A stretch of DNA of 64,000 bases from Marivita hallyeonensis (GCF_900129875.1 NZ_FQXC01000001.1:806001-870000), one strand, 5' to 3'; counted from the stretch's first letter, positions 43,443-52,353 are shown. The notes: generated from the sequence alone by a model not told the origin. Numbers and translations are program-made.

Positions 43443-45095
43443 TTACTCGTCGATGGTCATTGGAGCGATGTCGATAAACCAGTTCTTGGGCTGCGTGACG
43501 TTGCCGACTTTGGCCGACATTGCGCGCGGACCCACGTCGTGAGCGATCCAGACGAACGGCGCTTCTTCGACGATGCGGGTGTGCAAGCGCGCGAGCGCCG
43601 CGTCACGATCCGCATCTGCAAACGATGTGCGCGCTTCGGCGATCAAAGCGTCGAATTCGTCGTTCCCGAACAGGCCCCAATTGTTGGACACAGGCGGAAA
43701 AGTTTCCGTCGACACAAAGCGTACCATGGCAAAGAACGGGTCCATCGTCGCGAAAGACACGTTGATCGCATTGGCACCGCGCGCGCTTTCGTCCGCCGCG
43801 CCCTTGCGCCAGTTGGTGAAGACGGTATTCCACTCGAGCACGTCCAGTTCGACGTCAAAGAAGCAATCCGCAAGCGACTGCTGCACATATTCGTTCATCG
43901 TGACCGGCTGCATCTGACCTGATCCAGAGGCAGAGGTCTGGACTTTCACCTGTATCGGGTTGTCGGCCGAGAAGCCCGCTTCGGTCATCAGGGCACGCGC
44001 CGCATCAGGATCGTAGCGGATATCGAATGACGGGTTGCCCCACCACGGGTGCCCCGGCTCAACCGATCCCTTCGGAATACCCATGTAACCGCCGAGCAGC
44101 ACTTGGAGCTCCTCGCGGTTCACACACAGGTTGGCTGCGTGACGCACGCGCTTGTCGAGCCAGGGCGAACCTTCGTGGAAAGACAGCTGCCACGGCCAGA
44201 CGTGCGGCTGAGGGTTGGCATAGATGACGTTTCCTTCGGCCTGAATGCGCGGGATTGCGTCGGGTGCAGGCGCTTCGATCCAGTCGACCTGACCGGACAG
44301 AAGGGCGGCAGTGCGCGCGTTTGCGTCCGGCAGCGGGACAAGAACAACCCGGTCGATGGTCGGCGTGCGGGCCGGATCCCAATAGTCTTCGTTCTTGACC
44401 ATTTCGAAGCGTTCACGCGGCACAAACAGATCGCCTTCGAACGGGCCGGTGCCCGACGGATCAAACGCAAACGCTGTCCACGCCGCAGCCGCGCGTTCCT
44501 TGGGGTCTGTGATCGAGGCATCAACAGCATCGTAGAGCGACTGCCAATGCGTCGGCGAGGCCATGAAAAGCATGGTCATGTTCAGCGGCAGAAAACTGTC
44601 AGGCTGCGTCGTGGTCAGTTCAACAGTCAGATCGTCAATGGCGCGGGCAGAGGCCAATGTCGGCATACGCGATTTGGTGGCGCCCACTTGATCCGGGGCG
44701 AAGTGCGGCGCGTTTTCATCCAGTACCTTCTGTACGTTCCACACAACCGCATCGGCATTGAAAGGCGAGCCGTCATGGAAAGTAACACCTTCGCGCAGGG
44801 TGAATGTCCATTTGGTGGTGTCGTCTGGGTTCACTTGCCAAGACGTGGCCAGTCCCGGAACAATCCCGCTGGCTTCGGTTTCTGATGAGAGATCCCAATG
44901 GGTCAGCGCGTCATACATCGGGATGCCGGTAAAACGGTTCCCTTCAAAGCCTTGGTCGGGTTGACCCGATGTGCGCGGGATATCCGCTGCGGTCATACCA
45001 ATTGTTAACGTTTTTTCTGCCCAGACGGGACCAGCAGCGAGCATTGCGGTCAGCAATGTGATCGCCGTGGATCGGTAAAGCGTTTTCTTAGCCAT
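43443..45095 (-). CDS. Dipeptide-type ABC importer substrate-binding protein (DppA-like)
   Basis: Periplasmic solute-binding protein (family 5) of about 550 residues. A signal peptide (TLYRSTAITLLTAMLAAGPV then WAEK) precedes the mature LTIGMTAADIP. Family features are KWTFTLREGVTFHDGSPFNADAVVWN near residue 115 and RRKL-less C-terminal lobe with FVWIAHDVGPRAMS. I chose the ATG at 45095, with GGAG 8 bases upstream; the ATG at 45101 is in frame but too close to it. It is the first gene of the importer operon. The ligand is unknown; the downstream racemase suggests an amino acid derivative. Confidence 0.9.
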   Translation of the reverse strand: MAKKTLYRSTAITLLTAMLAAGPVWAEKTLTIGMTAADIPRTSGQPDQGFEGNRFTGIPMYDALTHWDLSSETEASGIVPGLATSWQVNPDDTTKWTFTLREGVTFHDGSPFNADAVVWNVQKVLDENAPHFAPDQVGATKSRMPTLASARAIDDLTVELTTTQPDSFLPLNMTMLFMASPTHWQSLYDAVDASITDPKERAAAAWTAFAFDPSGTGPFEGDLFVPRERFEMVKNEDYWDPARTPTIDRVVLVPLPDANARTAALLSGQVDWIEAPAPDAIPRIQAEGNVIYANPQPHVWPWQLSFHEGSPWLDKRVRHAANLCVNREELQVLLGGYMGIPKGSVEPGHPWWGNPSFDIRYDPDAARALMTEAGFSADNPIQVKVQTSASGSGQMQPVTMNEYVQQSLADCFFDVELDVLEWNTVFTNWRKGAADESARGANAINVSFATMDPFFAMVRFVSTETFPPVSNNWGLFGNDEFDALIAEARTSFADADRDAALARLHTRIVEEAPFVWIAHDVGPRAMSAKVGNVTQPKNWFIDIAPMTIDE

Positions 45096-45201
45096 CTTCA
45101 TCACTCCAGTTGCTTGTCGCGGGTCAGGCCTTTCCAGGCAGCGCAACCCTCGTCGTGACACTATGGTTTCGAAGATCTTCGTCGATATGTGTGCTCAATT
45201 A

Positions 45202-45209
45202 TGTATACA
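45202..45209. promoter_or_regulatory. Candidate GntR operator
   Basis: TGTATACA is a perfect 8-base palindrome within the AT-rich 290-base region between the binding-protein gene and the GntR gene. FCD-type GntR regulators typically bind short palindromes of the form T-n-GT-n-AC-n-A, which this fits. No second clear copy was found, so the assignment is tentative. Confidence 0.4.
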
Positions 45210-45385
45210 ATTAAAACACTCTATGTCGACAATCGCCAAAATTTTGATCTTTACTGGCTCATGGAGCCCGATTTGTTTGCATGACGGGCATAAGTCTCGT
45301 AGTACGAATGTTCATTCGGGACATAGGACCCCCGTTGTTCACAAGTCTCTCATAGGAATTGTACTCAATCGTCGAGCCGTCAAAC

Positions 45386-46111
45386 ATGAGTATCACGCAC
45401 AAGAAAACAGAGTTCCCGCAGAGCACTAGAGCGGATGTACTGCAAAACCCGGTATTCGTCGGCATCGAACAGGCAATTCTCGAACAGCGCATACCTCCAG
45501 GCATGCGGCTTGCGGAGAACGACCTTGGAGACGTCTACGGCGTCTCGCGCACAATCGTCCGGGCGGGTCTTCAGGCCTTGTCACAGGCACATCTCGTAAC
45601 ACTGCGCCCCAACAGAGGTGCAAGCGTTGCAAATCCCAGCCCAAGGGAAGCCCGTGAAGTTTTCGAAGCGCGTGAATTGCTGGAACCGCGTTCGGCACGC
45701 GAAGCCGCGTTGAATGCCAAGCCCAAGGACATTGCAGACCTGCGCCTACACGCCCTCGCCGAGCACGAGGCCATGCAAGAGAATGCGTCCGGTCGGGCGT
45801 TGCGCTTGTCGGGCCTCTTCCACGTAAAGATTGCAGAGATTGCAAATCAAAAAACAATTGCTGAGTTTATTGAAAGCCTCGTCTCAAGGTCGTCTCTGAT
45901 CATCGCCCTGTATTGGACCAAATCGAGCACACGCTGTGACGAAGGCTGTCACAACGCACTGATTGATGCCATTGAACGCCATGATGCCGATGAGGCGGAA
46001 GACTTGATGCGCAGTCACCTTGTAGACATTCACTCCGCGTTGAGTTTCGGCGTTGCGGACAAAGAGCACAAGACCCTGAAAGATATGCTGGGAATTGATT
46101 TAAGTAATTGA
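45386..46111 (+). CDS. GntR family regulator (FadR/FCD subfamily)
   Basis: Regulator of 241 residues. The N-terminal winged helix has ILEQRIPPGMRLAENDLGDVYGVSRTIVRAGL and LVTLRPNRGASVANPS. The C-terminal FCD domain has EVFEARELLEPRSAREAA, FHVKIAEIA and a late HNALIDAIERHDADEAEDLM, with His and Asp residues likely to bind a metal or carboxylate. It is divergent from the dipeptide-type importer operon and is its likely repressor. The ATG at 45386 is preferred to an upstream TTG at 45359. Confidence 0.88.
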   Translation: MSITHKKTEFPQSTRADVLQNPVFVGIEQAILEQRIPPGMRLAENDLGDVYGVSRTIVRAGLQALSQAHLVTLRPNRGASVANPSPREAREVFEARELLEPRSAREAALNAKPKDIADLRLHALAEHEAMQENASGRALRLSGLFHVKIAEIANQKTIAEFIESLVSRSSLIIALYWTKSSTRCDEGCHNALIDAIERHDADEAEDLMRSHLVDIHSALSFGVADKEHKTLKDMLGIDLSN

Positions 46112-46557
46112 TTTATATTGAAATTACTAACCGAAAAATGCTTTAGGATTCCAGCGCGATGTTTATTCCTATTTGGATGGCTCGCTTTCGTATCAGCGAG
46201 TGAATAGCGCCAGATGCATCAGAAAGATGGTCGCGAGAGCGAGCGAAGTCAGGTTAGAGTTCTATATGGCCGCCTGCGTCGCATGGCTTCTTCCATTTTT
46301 CGGAACGGATTCGCGCTTTGCGGGGTTGTGAGGGACCGCGCCACCGGGTTCCTTTTCTGACGTCAAGACAAGAGCCGCAGATGCCTGCTTTTTTAGACGA
46401 TGCTCCAGTAATGCAGCGGCGCCGCGCATGTCCGCTTTCAGTCGTTTTTGCGTTCGACTTCAACCTGACGGCGTTTACGGACGAGTGGACAGGAAGGCGG
46501 GCGGTCTGCCTGTCTTCGCGCGTAAGTCAGCGAGAAGATTTGGCTACAATGATTAAA
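46112..46557. other. Gene-free stretch before tRNA-Thr
   Basis: These 446 bases lie between the GntR gene and the 3' end of tRNA-Thr (minus strand). I see no supported gene. A stem GACAGG...CCTGTC (46490-46516) could end the tRNA transcript. Short stems around 46166-46190 are also visible. Confidence 0.35.
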
Positions 46558-46633
46558 TGGTGCCCCCACACGGACTCGAACCGCGGACCTACTGATTACA
46601 AATCAGTTGCTCTACCAGCTGAGCTATAGGGGC
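46558..46633 (-). tRNA. tRNA-Thr (UGU anticodon)
   Basis: On the minus strand the sequence folds as a canonical cloverleaf of 76 nucleotides including CCA: acceptor GCCCCTA pairs with TGGGGGC, D arm GCTCAGCTGGTAGAGC, anticodon stem-loop CTGATTTGTAATCAG with anticodon TGT, and T arm GCGGTTCGAGTCCGT. It reads ACA and ACG-type threonine codons. Confidence 0.97.
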
Positions 46634-46781
46634 TCCGAGGCGCTGATTACTGGCAGTTGGAGCACGGTGCAAGAGGCAAATGGCGGATTTTTTAGCAGGG
46701 GCGGGATTGCCGTGTGATGATGGTTTTCAACAAAAATCGCGGCTCTATACTCCGGCGCATCGACAAGAACAAAAGAGCCAG

Positions 46782-47663
46782 ATGCAGGTAGTCCTTCACA
46801 CCGGTGTTCACGAAACGGACGGCGACCGTCTTCTCAAGACGTTGCTGCGCAACCGCGACGGGCTGCGTCCCAAGGGTGTGTCGGTGCCCGGGCCTGGGAA
46901 GTACCGCAAGCTGATCTCGGAGATGCTCAACGCGCTGAACGGTGCTGCGCCCGCGCCCGGCGCGCGCGACGTTCTGGTGGACAGCATTCTCGACGAGGAT
47001 GCCGACCACGTGGACCGGTTGATCCTGTCGCACGAAAACCTGTTTTCCGTCCCCAAAATCGCATTTCAGGGCGGCGTGATCTACCGTAAAGCTGAACAGC
47101 GGCTGCAGGCGGTACGGGACGTTTTCGAGGGCGATGAGCTCGAGCTCTACATGGCCGTGCGCAATCCGGCGACGCTATTGCCCGCGCTGCTTGCCGCGAC
47201 CCCGCACGATACGATGGATGCACTCCTGTTTGGGCTGGATCCGCTGCAGTTCCGCTGGACGGACCTTCTGTCACGGATCATCGAGGCGCTGCCGGGCGTG
47301 CCGATCACCGTGTGGTGCGACGAGGACAGCCCGCTCATCTGGGGAGAGCTGATCCGTGATCTGGCGGGAGTAGAGCCGACGTTTCCGACCATCGGGGCCT
47401 ATTCCCGGCTGGCCGAGATCATGGACAAAGAGGGCATGACGCGTTTCCGCACCTATCTCGAAGAGCGGTCGGACCTGACGGAAATCCAAATCCGCCGGGC
47501 GATGGTGGCGTTTCTCGACAAATACGTGGACGAATCCAAAGTGGAGCACGAACTCGACATCCCTGGGTGGGACGACGCCTTTGTTCAGGAGATGTCGGAA
47601 CGATACGAGGAAGACGTCTTTACCCTTGGCCGCTTGCCGGGTGTAACGATGATGACGCCTTGA
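46782..47663 (+). CDS. Conserved hypothetical protein, sulfotransferase-like N-terminus
   Basis: Soluble protein of 293 residues that I do not recognise as a named family. The opening MQVVLHTGVHETDGDRLLKT resembles the start of sulfotransferase-like P-loop proteins (LH.G..KT.S...), and the later LYMAVRNPATLLPALL resembles their phosphonucleotide-binding strand, but the canonical P-loop is degraded. No signal peptide or membrane segment is seen. It is on the opposite strand from tRNA-Thr and convergent with gapR. A role in polysaccharide or surface modification is only a guess. Confidence 0.65.
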   Translation: MQVVLHTGVHETDGDRLLKTLLRNRDGLRPKGVSVPGPGKYRKLISEMLNALNGAAPAPGARDVLVDSILDEDADHVDRLILSHENLFSVPKIAFQGGVIYRKAEQRLQAVRDVFEGDELELYMAVRNPATLLPALLAATPHDTMDALLFGLDPLQFRWTDLLSRIIEALPGVPITVWCDEDSPLIWGELIRDLAGVEPTFPTIGAYSRLAEIMDKEGMTRFRTYLEERSDLTEIQIRRAMVAFLDKYVDESKVEHELDIPGWDDAFVQEMSERYEEDVFTLGRLPGVTMMTP

Positions 47664-47747
47664 GGTGTGTCGCTGTGACGTAAGGGTCCGAGGGTTGATA
47701 GTTCATCCATCAGCATCCGGCGCACGCGCTGATGCGTGGCTTTTAAG

Positions 47748-48008
47748 TCAACGCATACCCAAGGCTTCTTTGTACATGTCGAGCACGGCTTCTTCTTCGG
47801 CGATGTCGTCGGGTTCGCGTTTGCGCAGCGCGATGACTTTGCGCATGACCTTGGTGTCGTAGCCGCGGGCCTTGGCTTCGGCCATCACCTCTTTCTGCTG
47901 GTCGGCGATGTCTTTCTTTTCCGCTTCCAACCGTTCGAAGCGTTCGATGAATTGGCGCAGTTCGTCTGCGGTGACGCGGTAGTTGGCTTCGATTGCGCTG
48001 TCGTCCAT
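47748..48008 (-). CDS. gapR: GapR family (DUF2312) DNA-binding protein
   Basis: Small nucleoid-associated protein of 86 residues. The sequence is a near-continuous amphipathic helix (RVTADELRQFIERFERLEAE, then KKDIADQQKEVMAEAKARGY) followed by VMRKVIALRKREPDDIAEE, the DUF2312 signature. In Caulobacter, GapR clamps overtwisted, AT-rich DNA ahead of replication and transcription. It is divergent from the small membrane-protein gene. Confidence 0.93.
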   Translation of the reverse strand: MDDSAIEANYRVTADELRQFIERFERLEAEKKDIADQQKEVMAEAKARGYDTKVMRKVIALRKREPDDIAEEEAVLDMYKEALGMR

Positions 48009-48129
48009 CGGGGGCTCCTCACTGTGGTGCGGGTGTCGTAGCGGGGGCGGCGTGGGCCTTCAAGGGCTTGTCGCTCGGACAGTGATCAATTACGCCCGCC
48101 GGGAGCGCGGTTTTCAGGAGCACATGCCA

Positions 48130-48345
48130 ATGGATATTCTGATCTGGTCAGGCGCGACGCTGTCTTTCCTGGGATTGTGCGGTCTGGTCTATTGCATCGT
48201 GCGCGTCGCGAAGGCCCGGAAGTCGGGTATGAGCGACGATGATCTGCGGGATGAAGTAAAACAGGTGATGCCAATCAATCTTGGCGCGCTCTTTGTCTCG
48301 GTCTTTGGGCTGATGCTTGTAATCCTTGGTATCTTCTTCAGCTAG
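48130..48345 (+). CDS. Small two-helix membrane protein
   Basis: Hypothetical protein of 71 residues with two hydrophobic helices (ILIWSGATLSFLGLCGLVYC and INLGALFVSVFGLMLVILGI) joined by a charged cytoplasmic loop (KARKSGMSDDDLRDEVKQV). The ATG at 48130 is preferred because AGGAG lies about 9 bases upstream; the ATG at 48124 is in frame but too close. Proteins like this are common next to housekeeping genes in Rhodobacterales, but I assign no function. Confidence 0.7.
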   Translation: MDILIWSGATLSFLGLCGLVYCIVRVAKARKSGMSDDDLRDEVKQVMPINLGALFVSVFGLMLVILGIFFS

Positions 48346-48378
48346 GCCCTCAGAATCGCGGCTTTCTTGCGGTCTGCG

Positions 48379-50355
48379 TCAGAGCTGATCGAAGCTTTTG
48401 CCGTTCTTGATCAAGTCCTCGAACAGAGGATCGGGCGTCCAGAACGCGGTGTCCCTGTCGGCGATGGCAGTCATCTCGCGTGAGATGTGCAAGAGGCCTT
48501 CGGCGCTTGCCGCATGCAGAACACCGCCTTTCCAACGCGGGATCAGGCCGGTGAGGATCGACACGAGATCGGCATCGCTTGCTTGGGAGATCGCGTTCTC
48601 GCGCAGGGCGCGGGCGGCTTCATTGGCCATCGCTCCGATGAGCAGGGGGGCGATCCGGGTGGGCTGACCGTCCGGCTCGGGCGGGCGGGCCTTGTTCAAG
48701 AGCGCGATGACGGCATCATCGGGTTGCCTGCGTCCGCTTTCGTCATAGCGATAGGCGCCGTGGCCCTGACCGGGACCGTGCCGACCTGCTTCGACAAGCA
48801 CATGGGCCCAGTTGGTGCACCCCTCGGCCCGGTCGTTGCGTGACACGGCCAAAAGCCCCGAAGCGTCGGCGAGTTCGTATGGGGGGGTCGCCATGCCCCA
48901 CGCGCGCATAGCGTCGTCAATCTGATAAGGCGACCAGCCGAGATCGACGAGCCGGTCCGACGCCCGCCAGAGCGCTTCGGTCAGACGGTCGAACAGGCTC
49001 GGGCCGTCGGAGTGTTGAACGACTGCCAGGAGGTTCATGTCCTTGGCGAGACCCAGAGCCTTCTTGAGGTCATCGTCGGCGCCGTCTGGCCCTAGGATGA
49101 TTTCTGCGAGACGCGTCGCCGTTGCGGCCGGGCCAAGGCGGAACGAAAGACGCGGTTCCCGCCCGGGGATGGCCTGCGCCACCAAAAGCCCTTGCGGCAC
49201 CGCAACACCGCGCTGACCACGGGCGGCCCGAAGGGCGATATCCACATCGACAAGCATCTCGTGGGGTGGACCGTGCCGGAGCGCCGCTTGGCATTGCTTG
49301 AGTTTGCCGAGGCCCATGCGGCCCCTTTGCACTTTCTCCATGAGCCGTGCGTTGAGTTGCACGGTGCTTTCCCGCCGTTGCGCGTCGTTCTTGATGGCCC
49401 AGTTGACCTTCAGCCCCTGTTCAAGCGCGAGTTGGGCAAACTGGATGGCAAGCGTTCCGCCGCCCAATATCGCCACCCTGCCCATTTTTGGAATGTCCGA
49501 GCGGCGGATCGTGTTGCGCGCGGTTTGCTCGATATGAAATGCATGCGCCATGGCGCGGGCTTGCGGGGTTTCCAGACAGTCTTCATAGGCAGCGCCCTCG
49601 AAAGCGAGACCCGCGTCCATGGGCAGAACAAGTGCGGCTTCCAGCGCGGACAAGATGTGTCTCGGCGCGGTTTCGTGCGAGGTCGACAGGCGGTCGCGCG
49701 TTTGAGTGAGCGCGCTTTGATAGGCTTGGGGATTCGCAAATCCGGTACGGATGTTGGAGGTTTTGCGAGGGGGGACCGTGTGGGGTTGGGCTGTTTCGAT
49801 GAAAGCTGAGATCGCCTGGAAGGTGTCGCCCTCGAAGACCTGATCCACCAACTGCACGAGCGGTTGTGTCGCAAGAGGTAGAAGATGGCCCTCGATGAGA
49901 AGCTCCACGCTTGGCGCGGCTCCGACAAGCCGGGGAAGACGTTGCGTCGCGCCGGCGTTCGGGATCAGACCCAGCCGAACCTGCGGGAAACCCATGCGGG
50001 CGTCCTTGTGTGCGAGCCGGTAATGGCAGGCGAGGGCAAGCTCTGCGCCTCCGCCGACGATCACGCCGCGCAGGACAGCGATCACTGGTTTGCCGAACCC
50101 TTCGATGCGGGTGCAGAGTGTTGCCAGACGGTTGTCCGTGTCGTCGCCATCGGCGAGCGGGTCGGTGAGGCCGGACGGGAATGCCCCACCTTTGCCAGAC
50201 AAGACCACTGTGTTGACCGCCTCCTCGTCTTCCACGCGGGTCAAGGCCGCGTCGATTTGTTCGAGAACCGTTTTCGAAAGGCGCGCGGATGGTCCGGCAT
50301 TGATCGCGACATGCGCGATGCCGCTCTCGACGACAATGTCGGCTTGCGTGCTCAT
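48379..50355 (-). CDS. FadB-like fatty-acid oxidation protein with degenerate active sites
   Basis: Protein of 658 residues with the layout of FadB: crotonase domain, then two 3-hydroxyacyl-CoA dehydrogenase domains. Catalytic positions have changed. In the hydratase, the second Glu (usual GFPE) is Gln in GFPQVRLGLIPNAGATQRLP. In the dehydrogenase, the nucleotide loop is LGGGTLAIQFAQLAL (no GxGxMG), and the HFFSP motif is replaced by SFRLGPAATATRLAEIILG, losing the catalytic His. Folding residues remain. It may be a pseudoenzyme or have a changed function. It starts 90 bases from the GAPDH gene end (both on the minus strand). Confidence 0.85.
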   Translation of the reverse strand: MSTQADIVVESGIAHVAINAGPSARLSKTVLEQIDAALTRVEDEEAVNTVVLSGKGGAFPSGLTDPLADGDDTDNRLATLCTRIEGFGKPVIAVLRGVIVGGGAELALACHYRLAHKDARMGFPQVRLGLIPNAGATQRLPRLVGAAPSVELLIEGHLLPLATQPLVQLVDQVFEGDTFQAISAFIETAQPHTVPPRKTSNIRTGFANPQAYQSALTQTRDRLSTSHETAPRHILSALEAALVLPMDAGLAFEGAAYEDCLETPQARAMAHAFHIEQTARNTIRRSDIPKMGRVAILGGGTLAIQFAQLALEQGLKVNWAIKNDAQRRESTVQLNARLMEKVQRGRMGLGKLKQCQAALRHGPPHEMLVDVDIALRAARGQRGVAVPQGLLVAQAIPGREPRLSFRLGPAATATRLAEIILGPDGADDDLKKALGLAKDMNLLAVVQHSDGPSLFDRLTEALWRASDRLVDLGWSPYQIDDAMRAWGMATPPYELADASGLLAVSRNDRAEGCTNWAHVLVEAGRHGPGQGHGAYRYDESGRRQPDDAVIALLNKARPPEPDGQPTRIAPLLIGAMANEAARALRENAISQASDADLVSILTGLIPRWKGGVLHAASAEGLLHISREMTAIADRDTAFWTPDPLFEDLIKNGKSFDQL

Positions 50356-50445
50356 CTTCTGCTCCGATGGCCTCTTGGCAGGTTATCTGCCCAAGCTTTT
50401 GCGCGCATTAGAGGTGAAATCGGGCGATCTGGCAAGAATCGCGGA

Positions 50446-51432
50446 TCAGTCTTCCCGCGCGTGCATCATTCGCGCGACATCCAGCATGCGGGCTGAAAAC
50501 CCCCATTCGTTGTCATACCAGCCAAAGATGCGGAGTTGGTCGCCGGTTGCCAGCGTCTCGTGCGGCGCGATGACAAGCGATTCTGTCCGGGCGCGCAGAT
50601 CGACGGACACGCAGGGGTCTTCCACAACGCCGATAACGGCATTGGTCTCGGCGATCTCTCTCAGTGCGCCGGCCGGGTCGTCTGGCGGGTGGGTCAGTCG
50701 GACGACAAGGTCTACGGCAGAGACGCTGATAGCAGGAACGCGAACGGCAGCACCGGTGACGCGACCCGCCAGGTCAGGCAAAACCCGGTCGATCAGCTTT
50801 GCCGCGCTTGTCGTTGTCGGCACCATGCTGACCGCACCGGCACGGTTCCTGGCAAGGTCGGGACCGCGCGGGGCATCCACCATGGGCTGGCTGCCGGTGT
50901 AGCAATGGATCGTTGTCATGTGCCCCTGGATCATACCAAAGCGCGTGTCGAGGTCGCGCAGAAGCGGGGCTAGAGCATTGGTGGTGCAGGACGCGTTGGA
51001 CACGATCCGCGCCGCGCCCATCCGGTCATCGTTTGCGCCAAGGACGATGGTTTCGTCGGCGACATTGGAGGGACCCGAGATCAGGACGGACCGCGCGCCT
51101 GCCCGAAGTGCCGCCGTCGCGGTGCCGCGGGATTTCAGCGCGCCAGTGCAATCCATGACAAGATCGACACCTTTGAGCGGCAAGTCCGGCAAGGCCACGC
51201 CAGTCAAAAGCGGGATATGCCGTCCACCAGCGTGCAGCGCGCCATCCGTGAATGTCGCGCCGCCGGGTAGCGAGCCGAAGACACTGTCGTATTTGAAAAG
51301 ATAGGCACAGGTCTCGGGGCTTGCGATGTCATTGATCACAACGACCTCGATATCGTGATGCGCCGGATCAGTGAGGATCTGGCGCAGGATCACCCGACCG
51401 ATGCGGCCGAAACCGTGAATGACAATCCGCAT
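50446..51432 (-). CDS. Glyceraldehyde-3-phosphate dehydrogenase family protein
   Basis: NAD-dependent dehydrogenase of 328 residues. The N-terminus RIVIHGFGRIGRVILRQI is the Rossmann fold, the adenosine-binding Asp is in VVVINDIASP, the catalytic Cys149 lies in SNASCTTNALAPL, followed by HMTTIHCYTGSQPMVDAPR and GWYDNEWGFSARMLD. Some standard GAPDH positions differ (for example PTTTSAAKLI for PTSTGAAKA), so it is likely a paralogue rather than the main glycolytic enzyme; erythrose-4-phosphate is an alternative substrate. It is divergent from an IclR regulator with 93 bases between them. Confidence 0.85.
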   Translation of the reverse strand: MRIVIHGFGRIGRVILRQILTDPAHHDIEVVVINDIASPETCAYLFKYDSVFGSLPGGATFTDGALHAGGRHIPLLTGVALPDLPLKGVDLVMDCTGALKSRGTATAALRAGARSVLISGPSNVADETIVLGANDDRMGAARIVSNASCTTNALAPLLRDLDTRFGMIQGHMTTIHCYTGSQPMVDAPRGPDLARNRAGAVSMVPTTTSAAKLIDRVLPDLAGRVTGAAVRVPAISVSAVDLVVRLTHPPDDPAGALREIAETNAVIGVVEDPCVSVDLRARTESLVIAPHETLATGDQLRIFGWYDNEWGFSARMLDVARMMHARED

Positions 51433-51485
51433 GCCGGTCCCCCAGAAACGCCCTCGTGCGTCGCGGGTTGCATTTCAATCTCGAA

Positions 51486-51503
51486 TTTTTCAAATTGTAA
51501 AAA
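51486..51503. promoter_or_regulatory. Candidate operator in the GAPDH/IclR promoter region
   Basis: TTTTTCAAATTGTAAAAA is a near-perfect palindrome around a central A with one mismatched pair (core CAA-A-TTG with T-runs outside). It lies 54 bases upstream of the GAPDH start and 23 bases before the IclR start, so a bound regulator could control both. IclR proteins commonly autoregulate from such positions. Confidence 0.5.
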
Positions 51504-51525
51504 TGTTTTTTGTATCGAGACAATC

Positions 51526-52353
51526 ATGAACGCTGAAGCTCCTCCTGAACGCAGATCGCGCGGGCGGCCCCGGGCGTGGGGCGACACCACGGAACAGAAC
51601 AAAATCAAATCCCTCGATCGCGCGCTGATGATCCTGGAACGGTTGGGAGAGCGCGGCGGCGCGACGCTGACCGATTTGGCGGAAGACCTGAAGCAGTCTC
51701 CTGCAACAGTCTACCGCGTGCTGTTCACATTCGAGGCGCGCGGGATCGTGGATTTCGACCCGTCGGCGCAGACATGGCATATCGGAGCCGGGGCGTTTCA
51801 GATCGGGTCACGGTTCCTTCGCCGCACGTCACTGGTGGAACGCGCGCGTCCGTTCCTGCGTGAGCTGATGCAGCGGACCGAGGAAACCGCCAATCTGGGT
51901 ATGATGCGGGACGGTCAGGTGCTGTTCCTGAGCCAGGTGGAGACGCATCACAATATCCGCGCGTTTTTCCCTCCGGGCGCGATGTCGGATATGCATGCGT
52001 CCGGCATCGGCAAGGCGTTGCTGGCGCAACTGCCGGACAAGGACGTGGCGTCGATCATACGGGCGCGAAAGCTCAGCCGGTTTACGGACGAAACACTGGT
52101 CACGCCCGAGGCGTTGGCGGCAGATCTCGAACAGACGCGGCGCCGGGGATATGCCTTTGACAAGGAAGAGAAGAACCCGGGTATGCGGTGCATCGCGGCG
52201 CCCGTCTTCGACATGCACAGCGAACCCATTGCGGGGGTGTCGATTTCCGGCCCCTCGGCCCGAATTCCTGATGAACGGGTCGAGGAGCTTGCCCGCGCGG
52301 TGCAACACGCGGCCACGCAATTGACCGAAGCGTTGGGCGGCACGCCGCCCTAG
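51526..52353 (+). CDS. IclR family transcriptional regulator
   Basis: Regulator of 275 residues. After a basic arm RRSRGRPRAWGDTTEQNKI comes the winged helix (LSDLA-like TDLAEDLKQSPATVYRVLFTFEARGI) and a GAF-like effector domain (SGIGKALLAQLPDKD, GYAFDKEEKNPGMRCIAAPV and SISGPSARI). The Arg-rich opening and KSLDRAL stretch resemble the BhcR group that controls glyoxylate assimilation, but no bhc genes are in the window. The ATG at 51526 is chosen; the frame upstream is non-coding. It converges with metF with a 4-base overlap. Confidence 0.85.
   Translation: MNAEAPPERRSRGRPRAWGDTTEQNKIKSLDRALMILERLGERGGATLTDLAEDLKQSPATVYRVLFTFEARGIVDFDPSAQTWHIGAGAFQIGSRFLRRTSLVERARPFLRELMQRTEETANLGMMRDGQVLFLSQVETHHNIRAFFPPGAMSDMHASGIGKALLAQLPDKDVASIIRARKLSRFTDETLVTPEALAADLEQTRRRGYAFDKEEKNPGMRCIAAPVFDMHSEPIAGVSISGPSARIPDERVEELARAVQHAATQLTEALGGTPP

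Noticed and set aside
51526-52353. Calling the IclR protein BhcR outright
   Set aside because: Only the basic opening and KSLDRAL segment suggest it; no beta-hydroxyaspartate-cycle genes are in the window.
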